From Parapedobacter lycopersici (lineage in GTDB: Bacteria > Bacteroidota > Bacteroidia > Sphingobacteriales > Sphingobacteriaceae): a DNA stretch of 64,000 nt. The notes under the pieces were generated by a model, which saw only the letters and a list, made by a program, of their open reading frames with translations, was not told the origin of the DNA and made no database searches. The translations under genes were made by a program, and so were the position numbers. Below, piece by piece: positions 48,559-58,200 of the stretch (within the stretch, counting starts at the first letter, position 1; each line of letters starts with the position of its first letter). The DNA is taken from positions 865,239-929,238 of the forward strand of contig NZ_JAMSLW010000001.1 of the NCBI RefSeq assembly GCF_024643285.1, given 5' to 3'.

Positions 48559-48658
48559 ACAGGTTTATTAAAATCGTTAGCTATACATTTTGATAAACTG
48601 AATTCGGCCTAAGGGCTTGGATAATCTTCCGGAAGCGTTCCCCCGCTTCCGGTTTTTT
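48559..48658 (+). ncRNA. Candidate antisense small RNA in the fecR-susC gap
   Basis: An about 100-nt plus-strand unit bounded by a TAnnTTTG element at 48545-48552 and a strong terminator ending at 48658. It is antisense to the predicted 5' untranslated region of the susC message. Short antisense RNAs near susC homologues are known from Bacteroides fragilis polysaccharide loci, where they lower susC expression. The ends are predicted, not measured, and no plus-strand protein-coding gene explains the terminator. Confidence 0.4.
48629..48658 (+). terminator. Plus-strand intrinsic terminator in the fecR-susC gap
   Basis: CCGGAAGCG (48629-48637) and CGCTTCCGG (48644-48652) form a perfect 9-bp stem with a 6-nt loop, followed by TTTTTT (48653-48658). 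The T run is on the strand opposite to all neighbouring genes. On the minus strand the stem has no U-tract after it. Confidence 0.75.
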
Positions 48659-48680
48659 ATTCAGCCGCCGATGTGAACGG

Positions 48681-49898
48681 TTATTCCATAATGACGACCC
48701 TACCTCCTTCCATTTTATAGCGCAGCAGGCCCGTGGCCATCAGCGCGTCCATGAGTTCATTTATTTGCGCAAACCGCGGAATAGTGCCGCCGATGCGCTT
48801 ACCAGCCATGCCGTCCTGGTAAACAACTTCCACATCGTACCAACGGCTCACTTTCTTCATGATTTCGCTGATCTCCTCATTATTGAATACGAACAGGTTT
48901 TCTTTCCATGATACTGCTTCATAAGGGTCTATCGCATCTACATTGATGGCCTCCTTATTTAAATAGGTGGTCGCTTGCTGACCGGGCTTTAATACAGTTG
49001 ACGGCTCATGCGCATTGGGGCCATTTCCCGGCCGAACCAAAGAGACTTTCACGCTCCCTTCCACCAATGTCGTTTTTGCTTTTTGATCCCCGTCATAAGC
49101 ACTCACATTAAAATGCGTGCCCAGTACCTCCACCTGTTGTGTTTTTGTCTTTACAATAAATGGCCAGTTCGCTGCTTTCTGCACTTCAAAATAGGCCTCT
49201 CCACTAATTTCAACCACACGTTTATCACGATCAAACTGAACCGGATAAGTCAGCGTCGTCGCTGCATTCAGCCACATTTTGCTGCCATCGGGGAGAATGA
49301 CCTGATATTGACGGCCTTTGGGTGTTATGATCGTATTTTTCAGTGTTTTCCCTTCGGCATCTTTTGTATCCCCGCCTTCATAATGCAGCTGATTGCCTTC
49401 CAACGTAATCTGCATGCCATCTTCCAATGCCAATACACCGCCGGCCACACTATCGAGGTTGATTACACGGCCATCAGCCAGCCGCAACACAGGGATATCC
49501 GAAGGTGCAGTTGTGACCGTCCGCAGAACGGGCGTCCGGTTGTTCCCTTGTAATGAGCCCGTTTCCGAGTAGCGGGATCCCCCAACGCCCCAGAAAAAAA
49601 CACCCGCAACCACGAGGACGGCGGCGGCGGCACCCACCCACTTCCAGTACCTTCTTTTTTTGAATATCGGCTGCCGATTAAACTGCGAATGGCTGATTAT
49701 GCGTTGGTATAATGCCGCTGAGTCAACAGCTGTTTCCGGATCCGGCGCCAGGTCAAGCAATGACTCATTCATCAGCTGATCCAGCTGTACACCGTTTTCC
49801 TTTGCCGCCACGTAATCCAGCAGCATAATCAAATCGGGCTTACTGATCGTTTCTGCCATATAATCGGCCAACAGCTGTCTCAGCTTATTTGTATCCAT
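48681..49898 (-). CDS. FecR-family anti-sigma factor / sigma regulator
   Basis: A 405-residue protein: cytoplasmic N-terminal domain (1-80), transmembrane helix at about 88-104, periplasmic FecR domain with LPDGSKMWLNAATTLTYPVQF, VVEISGEAYFEVQKAANWPFIV and VEVLGTHFNVSAYDG (about 200-270), and a C-terminal DUF4974 domain (about 325-403). The partner sigma gene ends 92 bp upstream. It should pass the signal from the SusC at 45088-48558 to that sigma factor. Confidence 0.94.
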   Translation of the reverse strand: MDTNKLRQLLADYMAETISKPDLIMLLDYVAAKENGVQLDQLMNESLLDLAPDPETAVDSAALYQRIISHSQFNRQPIFKKRRYWKWVGAAAAVLVVAGVFFWGVGGSRYSETGSLQGNNRTPVLRTVTTAPSDIPVLRLADGRVINLDSVAGGVLALEDGMQITLEGNQLHYEGGDTKDAEGKTLKNTIITPKGRQYQVILPDGSKMWLNAATTLTYPVQFDRDKRVVEISGEAYFEVQKAANWPFIVKTKTQQVEVLGTHFNVSAYDGDQKAKTTLVEGSVKVSLVRPGNGPNAHEPSTVLKPGQQATTYLNKEAINVDAIDPYEAVSWKENLFVFNNEEISEIMKKVSRWYDVEVVYQDGMAGKRIGGTIPRFAQINELMDALMATGLLRYKMEGGRVVIME

Positions 49899-49990
49899 GT
49901 TGAAGCATTCAAGGTTATGGGACCGTGCCCATGAACTGGTTATATAGGGGAATACGTACGAACGGATAGGATGGGTAGTGGGAATTTCTT

Positions 49991-50578
49991 TTATGCGATG
50001 AAATACAGAAAATACAGGTAGAGGATGCCGTGTTCACTAAAGTGTGCCCGCAGCACCTTCAACGCATTCATCAGATGGTATTTTACCGTGTTCTTGGAGA
50101 TGTGCAGCTGTTCGGCAATTTCTTCATAAGACAATCCTTCATATCGACTTAATGCAAACACCTTTTGCTGTTGTTCGTTTAGTTTTTTCAGGGCATCCTG
50201 GGTGATGCGTTCCAGTTCCGCAGCAAACAGCTTTTCTTCCACATCATTGCTCAACTCCGATTCCATTCTCGCAATCAGCCGGCGCCGGAAGTTTTCCGAT
50301 GAAGCCGCTTTGCGCCAGGCATCCACCAGCATACGCCTGGCAATGGTAAACAGCAACGGGGCAATCGGCAGGTCCGGTCTGAGGTTCTCTCGGTGCATCC
50401 AAAAATTCAAAAATGTATCCTGGACAATCTCCTCACTCCGTTCCTTATCTTTAAGAAAGCTGAAAACAAACCGATAAATTTTAGGGTGGAAGCGGTCAAA
50501 CACATTACGGAACGCCCACTCATCACCTGCTAATAAGTGCTGTACAAGGTCAGGCTCCGGAAAATGCTTCGTGACCAT
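49991..50578 (-). CDS. ECF RNA polymerase sigma factor (FecI-like)
   Basis: A 195-residue sigma factor. Region 2 reads AFRNVFDRFHPKIYRFVFSFL and EIVQDTFLNFWMHRE, and region 4 LNEQQQKVFALSRYEGLSYEEIAEQLHISKNTVKYHLMN when read across two lines of the helix-turn-helix (about 135-180). It heads the second sigma module. A full Bacteroidota promoter lies 50 bp before its start. Another ECF sigma gene lies 96 bp upstream on the same strand but appears to belong to a different module. Confidence 0.94.
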   Translation of the reverse strand: MVTKHFPEPDLVQHLLAGDEWAFRNVFDRFHPKIYRFVFSFLKDKERSEEIVQDTFLNFWMHRENLRPDLPIAPLLFTIARRMLVDAWRKAASSENFRRRLIARMESELSNDVEEKLFAAELERITQDALKKLNEQQQKVFALSRYEGLSYEEIAEQLHISKNTVKYHLMNALKVLRAHFSEHGILYLYFLYFIA

Positions 50579-50627
50579 TTTGGAAAATTGGTTAATTGGT
50601 TCGGCCCGCTATTTCAACAGGCTTATG

Positions 50628-50657
50628 CAAACTTAACCAAAAAAAGGAAAAATGCAA
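50628..50657 (-). promoter_or_regulatory. Predicted housekeeping promoter of the second-module sigma gene
   Basis: On the minus strand TTG (50657-50655) is followed after 19 nt by TAAGTTTG (50635-50628), a full match to TTG-N19-21-TAnnTTTG. It indicates that the sigma-fecR pair is transcribed by the primary sigma factor, with the susCD genes left to the ECF sigma factor. Confidence 0.65.
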
Positions 50658-50660
50658 ATC

Positions 50661-50679
50661 GGTAGACCGGGGGGCTACC
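50661..50679 (-). terminator. Weak terminator-like hairpin at the end of the third sigma gene
   Basis: On the minus strand GGTAG and CTACC form a short 5-bp stem overlapping the stop codon at 50675, followed by a T-rich stretch toward 50640. The stem is short, so this is a tentative call. Confidence 0.35.
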
Positions 50680-51310
50680 AGAGTTTGTATATACCTAACA
50701 TAACGATGATAAGCAGAACAGAAAGCAGAGTTCCCAGTTTGATACGTAAGACTTTTAAGGCATTATTTACCTGCTTTTTTACCGTTGCTTCAGAAAGGTC
50801 CAGTTTTTCCGCGATTTCTCTATGGCTGAAATTCAGCTGCCGGCTCATGTGGAAAATTTTACGCATTTTCGGCGGCAGTCCGTTTACTTCCTTTTCGATC
50901 AGCCTTTTCAATTCATTTTCTCTCAATTGATGATCCGTCATTGTCGGCTCACATGTGTAAGCACCTATCATCGCATCCATATAAGTCATTTCCAGTTTTT
51001 TACGAGACAGTATATTGATTATTTTATAGCGGATGGCACGGTATAGATAGGCGGACAGGTGTGAGTGCAGTGTCAGCGTATTGCGATTATTCCAAAGTGA
51101 AATAAATAATTCCTGAATGAGGTCTCTAGCCTCCTCCCTGTCGTTGAGTTTTCTGCGTGCATGAAGGTAAAGCACTCCGGCATATCGGTTGTATATCTCC
51201 CGATATGCTTCGTGATTGTCCTCCGAAATTAGGTAGACCAGCTCAATATCCGTGCAGGATTGATATAATGTAATTCTGTTCTTCATTTTGAAGCCGATTT
51301 GAGCCAACAT
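50675..51310 (-). CDS. ECF RNA polymerase sigma factor at the distal end of the DUF4838 module
   Basis: A 211-residue sigma-70 factor: region 2 in AYREIYNRYAGVLYLHARRKL and DLIQELFISLWNNR (about 35-85), region 4 in LPPKMRKIFHMSRQLNFSHREIAEKLDLSEATVKKQVNN-type helices (about 140-185), plus a hydrophobic C-terminal tail (LSVLLIIVMLGIYKL). It is the only sigma gene left over for the FecR at 58931-60079, yet it lies about 7.6 kb away, after the DUF4838 gene, instead of directly before fecR as in the other modules. A 13-bp hairpin lies in the 150-bp gap upstream. Pairing with that FecR is inference. Confidence 0.93.
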   Translation of the reverse strand: MLAQIGFKMKNRITLYQSCTDIELVYLISEDNHEAYREIYNRYAGVLYLHARRKLNDREEARDLIQELFISLWNNRNTLTLHSHLSAYLYRAIRYKIINILSRKKLEMTYMDAMIGAYTCEPTMTDHQLRENELKRLIEKEVNGLPPKMRKIFHMSRQLNFSHREIAEKLDLSEATVKKQVNNALKVLRIKLGTLLSVLLIIVMLGIYKLW

Positions 51311-51419
51311 GGGGAGTGGGCCCTTTTACTTCATTGGTCTATATCTGGTTCTGATCACCTGCTGTACGCAAACAGGCTTAAAAAATTATCGCGGTACGCC
51401 AGCCGTAACTAACGTTATT

Positions 51420-51453
51420 CGTCCGGGAATATCCGATGGAATATTCCCGGACG
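51420..51453. repeat. 13-bp perfect inverted repeat after the DUF4838 gene
   Basis: CGTCCGGGAATAT (51420-51432) and ATATTCCCGGACG (51441-51453) form a perfect stem with an 8-nt loop, 7 bp past the DUF4838 stop codon. No U-tract follows on the minus strand, so it may be a 3'-end stability or processing hairpin that separates the DUF4838 message from the sigma gene. Confidence 0.7.
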
Positions 51454-51460
51454 ATGTACG

Positions 51461-53773
51461 TTACTTTACTACGATCTCATCAGTGAAAATACTGACCGGG
51501 TTACCTGCGCGTATATGCCACGACGGCATCTTCAACAGGTTTTCCGCGTGCACTTTAATGTAACGGGCTTTTCCGTTCGTATCGGCCCGAAACGATTGAA
51601 TAGAAACCTTGCTGATGTCCGGATTTTCAAACGGGTTGGGGTTATGCGGATTGTCAATCCGAATGGGGCTGCCATATGTTGTACCATCGGCAGATAGCGC
51701 ATAAGTCACGTATTTTGGAAGCGCCATCAGGTGCCAATCCGGCTGAGCCTGTGGATTAAGAAAATCCATATTGATGGAATTGACCGGCATAACCTCACCC
51801 AGGTCCAGCACAAAATCCATATGTACGCCTTCATAGGATATCCAGTTAGTATCTGCTTTCTGCCAGGATTCATAGGATGCAAAAATGCCGTCGGTTAATG
51901 CTTCTACACCTTTCGATTTACTACTCGGCTGCGTGATGGCGGTCACTTTCTTGCCAAAAGACTTAACAGAACCGGTTTCCTCCATATTCGTGAAAATCCG
52001 GTTATAAGATTCCAGGAAGTGATCAGGGGTACCTGCCCGTTCCCGTACAAGCGCTACCTCCTCCTTTTTACAGCCCGCCACAAATTGTTCCACCAATGCT
52101 TTCATTTCGGGTTTGGCTATGATAGTACCATTGTCGGCATGTTGGTACATGCTGCGTGGCGTATCAATCTCCGTCCGCCCGATCTGGATTTCAGCGTACA
52201 TGATTGGTAATCGTGCCACATGTACCCGCTGGAGCAGTTCGGGGTCGCTCTTCACTGCATTTTCGGCCTGGTCAAACAATTCCTTATATTTTCCCATTTT
52301 TTCGGCCGATAAAAAGGCGTCCTTCGCATCAATGGGGTCGCCGAAAATATCCAGTTGCATGCCGCTTTCGGTAAGGGCCTGATGCAGGGCATCAATGTAT
52401 TGCCTGATATACGGTCCGGCAGCGCCGTAATAACCGTTTACAAATTCGTCTATGATTGCCTGGTCATCGGCATCCGGGTCCCACATCAATTTGTAAATCA
52501 GGTAACCCCGGAGCAATGCCATTTCAGCCGCAGCCTCATTATTTGCCTGCATATACAGGGCGTTCACGCTATGGTCGGTGTAAAACTTGATATTCGGCTT
52601 AATGGTAAAAAGGTTGGGGAAAGGCGCAAAGAAATTCGTAAACTGGATATTGTAATCCCAGATTAGAATATCGTTTGTAAGGCTGGCCCAGTCTTTCAGG
52701 TCATTGGAAAATGCCGGGTCCGTTTCATAGACGGGTGCCTGCCGTTTACTTTCAATATTACAGAGCATAATATTGACATTCGGTTCCGGTTTGATATTTT
52801 TCGGCGCCTTCCGGGTATACCAGTAAGCCAGCGTGGAGATGATTTTGTCCGGCACCTGTTTTGCCACCTCATTGACGAAATAAACCATCGAACCACTGGG
52901 TACATCTCCGTATTTTTTATTCAGCGCGGTACAGGCGGCACACTGGCAATACTGGTCGTTATCATTCTGACTTACTGACCAATAAGTAGCTTCTGGATTT
53001 TCGGCAATTTCCTTTTTCAGGTTTGCCACTACGATTTCCACCACCTTTGCATTGGAGAGACAGAGCTGGGTACCCGGGAGCCGCGTCCCGTTGATCAGTG
53101 AAAAATACTCCGGATGCGTTTTACCGTATTCTTCCGGCGACAACAAGGTATTGAATGTGTGCACAAACAACCCCCAGTCGTCCCGCGAAGAAACTTTATG
53201 CCAATCGGAAAGCTGCTGGTCGCCCATCCGGCTGTACGATGTTGTCCGATAGGTCACTTTCGGTGCAACAACCCTTTCCGCTCCCGGGAATGCGGCAGCA
53301 TCGTCTTTCGGCATATAAGTATAATCGGGTGAATACATCCGGAAGCCCACGGCCTCCAATAGGTCATAGACCCCATAAAGCAAGCCCTTTTTCGCTCCAC
53401 CGGCAATAATGATATGATTTCCCACCGGTTTATAGCTGTATCCGCCATCCGCTAACTGGTCGGCGTTTACCCCTTGGGTTTTTGCGTAATCGGTTTGCCC
53501 GAGATAAATGGCATGGGTGCCCTGAAATCCACTTTCTTCCACGACCTGTATAGCAGCACCAGAGATTTCCGACAGGTAATGCTGCAATCGTTCTGCGGCT
53601 TCCTTTTCTACCGGGTCAGCACCGGCACGGATAACAAGTTGGTATTTTTTGAGGTCACTGCCCGATCCGCAGCTGATAAATCCCGGGAGAAATGCCAATC
53701 CGGCCGCCATAAACCCCGAAGTTCTCAGAAAATCAAGTCTGGAGATGTCTTTGTTTTTAGTCGTGCTCATCAT
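51461..53773 (-). CDS. DUF4838 domain lipoprotein, alpha-glucuronidase-like N-terminus and discoidin-like C-terminus
   Basis: A 770-residue exported protein with a lipobox-like FISCGSG after a hydrophobic start (a Tat-like region, but without the second arginine). Residues about 45-160 resemble the non-catalytic N-terminal domain of GH67 alpha-glucuronidases (VEKEAAERLQHYLSEISGA, GGAKKGLLYGVYDLLEAVGF). Residues about 210-480 are the DUF4838 domain, with the cysteine-rich YWSVSQNDNDQYCQCAAC near 270-280. Residues about 620-765 look like an F5/8 type C (discoidin) carbohydrate-binding domain. A glycoside hydrolase role is plausible but unproven. It is the only likely polysaccharide-active enzyme in the region and follows its SusD by 63 bp. 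Confidence 0.85.
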   Translation of the reverse strand: MMSTTKNKDISRLDFLRTSGFMAAGLAFLPGFISCGSGSDLKKYQLVIRAGADPVEKEAAERLQHYLSEISGAAIQVVEESGFQGTHAIYLGQTDYAKTQGVNADQLADGGYSYKPVGNHIIIAGGAKKGLLYGVYDLLEAVGFRMYSPDYTYMPKDDAAAFPGAERVVAPKVTYRTTSYSRMGDQQLSDWHKVSSRDDWGLFVHTFNTLLSPEEYGKTHPEYFSLINGTRLPGTQLCLSNAKVVEIVVANLKKEIAENPEATYWSVSQNDNDQYCQCAACTALNKKYGDVPSGSMVYFVNEVAKQVPDKIISTLAYWYTRKAPKNIKPEPNVNIMLCNIESKRQAPVYETDPAFSNDLKDWASLTNDILIWDYNIQFTNFFAPFPNLFTIKPNIKFYTDHSVNALYMQANNEAAAEMALLRGYLIYKLMWDPDADDQAIIDEFVNGYYGAAGPYIRQYIDALHQALTESGMQLDIFGDPIDAKDAFLSAEKMGKYKELFDQAENAVKSDPELLQRVHVARLPIMYAEIQIGRTEIDTPRSMYQHADNGTIIAKPEMKALVEQFVAGCKKEEVALVRERAGTPDHFLESYNRIFTNMEETGSVKSFGKKVTAITQPSSKSKGVEALTDGIFASYESWQKADTNWISYEGVHMDFVLDLGEVMPVNSINMDFLNPQAQPDWHLMALPKYVTYALSADGTTYGSPIRIDNPHNPNPFENPDISKVSIQSFRADTNGKARYIKVHAENLLKMPSWHIRAGNPVSIFTDEIVVK

Positions 53774-53836
53774 AATTATTTATTATCTGTTATTTACCAA
53801 TATTGGAATACTAATCCACGTGACAATAGCTATGGT

Positions 53837-55246
53837 TTATTCTCTGGGATATCCAGGGTTTTGTTCAAGATTAGGATTATTTCTTAAATCATACAAGGGA
53901 ATGGGCCATAAATAATCGTCTTCACTGAAGTTTATCTGATATTCTTCCCGGACCTCGTCTTTCAATATCCGTTTCCGGATCAGATCAAACCACCGCTTTG
54001 GACCTTCGAAGCACAACTCCCAATTCCGTTCCGCTATTACCTTTTTATCAAATACGGCCTGACTCATCGAACGTGTGGCCAACGGATCAGCTGCGTTGTC
54101 TTCATGACCATTTGCCCGGTCAATAACCTGGTTAATTGCCCAAACTGCATCATCGGTCGGTCCTCCATTGGCCATGTTTGCTGCTTCCGCATAGATCAGC
54201 AAAACATCGGCATAGCGCATGATCGACATGTTTGCCGTGAGGAGTCCGGTTTCCACATTACCGGCATACAGGTATTTCTTCATACTGGGGTTGATACCCA
54301 CATCTAAATAATAATTCCCCTCAAGATCCGTAAACATAAACCATGCGGATTTACGCGGCTGCTCCGGAAATCGGCCCAGCCATTCGAGCGATACTCCGAA
54401 ATTATACCAGGTACCGGCTTCAATCGACGGATCGTTCTGTGTGGCATAAAACCCCCACATCATCTCTTTCCCGTGTTCCTCTCCCGCCGTAAACAGTCGG
54501 TTTACATCCTCCACCAATGCGTATTTCCCTTCGCTGATTACTTCCCATGCATATTCAGCCGCTTTACTGTAATATTCCGGTTTGTTCATTGGGTAACTGG
54601 CCATGGTCAGGTACGTTTCCGCCAACATGGCCTTTGCCACGCCCCTGCCCGGCTCTCCCTGGTTTACCGTAGCGGGGATGTGCCCAATGGCATATTCAAA
54701 ATCACCAATGATAAAATCATATATTTCCGTAATCGGTGATCTCGCCAGGTCACCTGCATAGTAGTTCTCCGTTGCGTCGGTCAGCAAGGGAAGCGGGCCA
54801 TAATACCGGACCAGCTGAAAATAATTCCAGCCGCGCAGAAACCGCGCTTTGCCCATTAACCCGTCCATCACTTCCGGCGATTCGTCGCGTAACCCCTTTT
54901 CGTTCATCGACCGGATAATATGATTCAGGTCATTTATCGCCTTGTAATGTGAAGTCCACATTCTGTTCCCATGCGTTACCGGGATAATCAGGTTCCCGTC
55001 AGCATATTGATCGTCAAAAATTGAATACTCATAATGGGAGTCGTATGGGCCCCAGCCGCCATAGAGGTAGTTCATGCAATTCGCAAAAACACCTTCGATC
55101 TGCCGGGCATTGGTATAAAAATCCGTTGCGCTCACAAAACTCTTTGGTGTTTCCTGCAATAAGTCCTTTCCACATCCGCTGGCTAGAAACGTCAGCGAAG
55201 CTAACAGCGTGAAAGACGTTATGTATTTTCTTTTGATGTATTCCAT
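53837..55246 (-). CDS. SusD/RagB-family outer-membrane lipoprotein
   Basis: A 469-residue SusD homologue with lipobox ASGC (Cys25). Diagnostic parts are LLQETPKSFVSATDFYTNARQ at the start, GKARFLRGWNYFQLVRYYGPLPL, MRYADVLLIYAEAAN and IAERNWELCFEGPKRWFDLIRK, ending in the usual LEQNPGYP. It pairs with the SusC encoded 15 bp upstream and is followed by the DUF4838 gene, so this module probably brings in a product of that enzyme. Confidence 0.95.
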   Translation of the reverse strand: MEYIKRKYITSFTLLASLTFLASGCGKDLLQETPKSFVSATDFYTNARQIEGVFANCMNYLYGGWGPYDSHYEYSIFDDQYADGNLIIPVTHGNRMWTSHYKAINDLNHIIRSMNEKGLRDESPEVMDGLMGKARFLRGWNYFQLVRYYGPLPLLTDATENYYAGDLARSPITEIYDFIIGDFEYAIGHIPATVNQGEPGRGVAKAMLAETYLTMASYPMNKPEYYSKAAEYAWEVISEGKYALVEDVNRLFTAGEEHGKEMMWGFYATQNDPSIEAGTWYNFGVSLEWLGRFPEQPRKSAWFMFTDLEGNYYLDVGINPSMKKYLYAGNVETGLLTANMSIMRYADVLLIYAEAANMANGGPTDDAVWAINQVIDRANGHEDNAADPLATRSMSQAVFDKKVIAERNWELCFEGPKRWFDLIRKRILKDEVREEYQINFSEDDYLWPIPLYDLRNNPNLEQNPGYPRE

Positions 55247-55261
55247 GTCAGAATCATTTAA

Positions 55262-58200
55262 TTAAAAGCCAATAGTTAAACCAAGGCTAACGGTCCGGGC
55301 AACCGGATAATTCACAACAGAAAACCCCTGACGTGTTGCTTCACGGAAGGCGCTTACCGAGGGATTGAAGCCGCTGTAATTCGTTATCGTAACCAGGTTT
55401 TCACCTTCAAGATAGATGGTAAAATTCTTTAGCCTATCCGGTTTAATTACCGTGCCGGCCAGGTTATAGGACAACCGGACGTTTCTCAGCCGGACGAATG
55501 AACCGCTCTCCAGAAAACGGGTTGTGGCACCGAACATGGTATAGGGAATATTGATTGTCGTCGGATGACCTGCCGTTTCCGCAGCCCGCGTGCGTTCATC
55601 AATGATAGCGGGGATATTTGTTTGCTGGTTTGTTTCCGTCCAACGGTTGCTGTACAGTTCATCCAGCAGTACGTCACCATTCATCCGTTCCTGGTTCATG
55701 ATTTTATTTCCCGCAACACCGTTTATATTGAAAGAAAAACCAAAATTCCGGTAGGTCATCTGTGAATTAATACCGAAATAGACATCCGGGTTAATACTGC
55801 CCGACCGGACACGGTCCTGCTCATCAATAATACCGTCGTCATTGACATCCAGGTATTTGGTATCACCGGGCAGCTGCCCATACCGGAGGGCCTGTTGCCG
55901 TTCATCGGTTCCCCAGGTACCCTGATCCACCCATAGGTAAAACTGGCCGAAACGTTCACCCTTAAACATGAAAACGACCTCTTCATTCGCACCGTATCCG
56001 CCGGTGCCGCCGTTATAGCCTATTTTGTCGTCACCACCCAGATCCAGGACCTTAATGTAATTTTTGGTGAAATTGACATTCGTGCTCATGGTAAAATCCC
56101 CCGAACGGAAAGAATAGCCGAAGATGGTCTCAACACCGGTATTGCTTATTTTCCCCGCATTGCCGATAATGGTACTTACACCGGTGTATTCTGCCACTTC
56201 CCGCGGCATCAGCATATCACGTGTTATCTTATGGAAATAGTCGCCTACGAAAGTGAATTTGCCCTGAAACAACGAAAGGTCGATACCCACATTCTGCTGT
56301 TCCGTTTCTTCCCATTTAAGGTCGGGGTTTTCCGGTCGCAATATACCATAGCCGGGTATATCCGAACCGTTTCCATACAGCGGGTACCTGCCCGTTGTAC
56401 CGATTGCGCTCAGCGATTGGTAGGGAGCGATGGCCTGATTTCCCGTAATCCCCCATTCGACGCGAAGCTTCAGCTCGGTGAGGGCGTCCACATCGCTGAG
56501 AAACTGTTCCTCGGAGATCCGCCAGCCCAGCGAGGCAGAAGGGAAATACCCCCATTTATTATCGGCACCAAAAACCGACGAACCGTCTGCCCGGTAGCTG
56601 ACGCTCGCCAGGTAGCGATCGTCAAAATTATAGTTGACGCGACCGGCCCAGGAACGTATGTAAGACGCCAGAGCCGCCGATCTTGTCACCTGGTTCAGCG
56701 TTGAGCCCAGATCGTTGATATTGGTTTCCGGGGTCGGAAAATTCCGGTTCTCAAGTGTCACCTGATAATTCTGGTCGTGTTTCTGCTCATAGATACCTGT
56801 AAATTCCAGGTTATGCCGGTTGAATTGCTTTCGATACCTTAAAATATTCGTGTTCTGCAAAAACCGGGAAGAAAGGTAATTAATGGAGCTTCTTCCATTT
56901 GAACTGGCGCCCTGAAACGTTTTAGTATTATTATAATTCAAAAAATTATATTCGTTGAACCGGGCACCTGCATGGATTTCCAGCGACAGGTCCTCGTCCT
57001 TAAACGGCGTAAATATGATGGATGTATTGACATTGTTTGTCGTGTTTTTCCCCCGGTTGATGGGTTCAAGTGCCGTTGCCACGGGATTAAAGCTCCAGAA
57101 CGGGGCTCCGCGGTCATTTCTTACATCGGTATAATTGCCGTCTTCGTCATACACCGGATAAACCGAAGGATAAATAAGTGCATTATACAGGGGATTCATG
57201 AGTTTGTCACCTATACCGCCACGCAGGTTATTCTGCTGGTCGGTTTTAACGCCCAGCCAGTTTACATTGAGTTGCATCCAGCGCAGCAGGTCGAAGCTCA
57301 AATTAGTCTGTAACGTATAACGCTTATTTCCCGAATTCAACGCCGTACCCTGCTGATCCAGGTACCCTCCCGAAAACAGGTAATTAATCTTTTCTCCCCT
57401 CCCGCTGATACTCAACGCATTATTAAAAGTAGATCCTCCCCGGAAAATGGCTTTCATCCAGTCGGTCCCACGGGTATTCTCAAATGCGGCGATCTGTTCG
57501 TCCGAATAAATAGGCAACGGATCACGATCGAGGTTGTCAGCCAGCTCCCTCAGATTGGCATACCTGGCAAACGTAGCGGCGTCCATTAGTTGGTAAGCAT
57601 TGGTGTTGACGGCCGCGTACGTGTAGCTGCTTGAAAAGCTCACATCAGGTGCAACCGTTTTTCCTCGTTTTGTAGTAACCAAGATGACACCGTTAGCTCC
57701 TTCTGAGCCATAAATCGCCGTTGCAGCGGGCCCTTTCAGCACTTCCATCGATTCGATATCCGAGGGATTCAAATCGCCGAGGTTTCCCCGTTGCAGTCCG
57801 TCCACCACAACCAATGCTTCGTTACTGCCCAGCAACGACGTGGCGCCCCTGATCCGGATAATCGGATTGCCCCCCGGCGTCCCTTCGTTGTTCTGTACAC
57901 TGAGTCCACCCACCTGTCCCTCCAGCATGTTACCCGCATTTGCCGTAGAAGAAGACCGCAATTCCCCGCCATCAACGGTACTGCTGGCCGTCGTTTGATC
58001 CTGCCGGCGCTGCGTCCCGTATCCGACTACCACCACTTCCGCCAGGTCACTGACCGCTTCGGTTAACACGGTATTAATTACCGATGCCGAACCAAGCGGG
58101 ATTTCCCTGGACTCGTATCCAACAATGGTAAATACGAGCGATGCTCCGTCCTGCGGACGCGTTATGCGGTAATTCCCCATTTTGTCAGTTGTCGTCGCAG

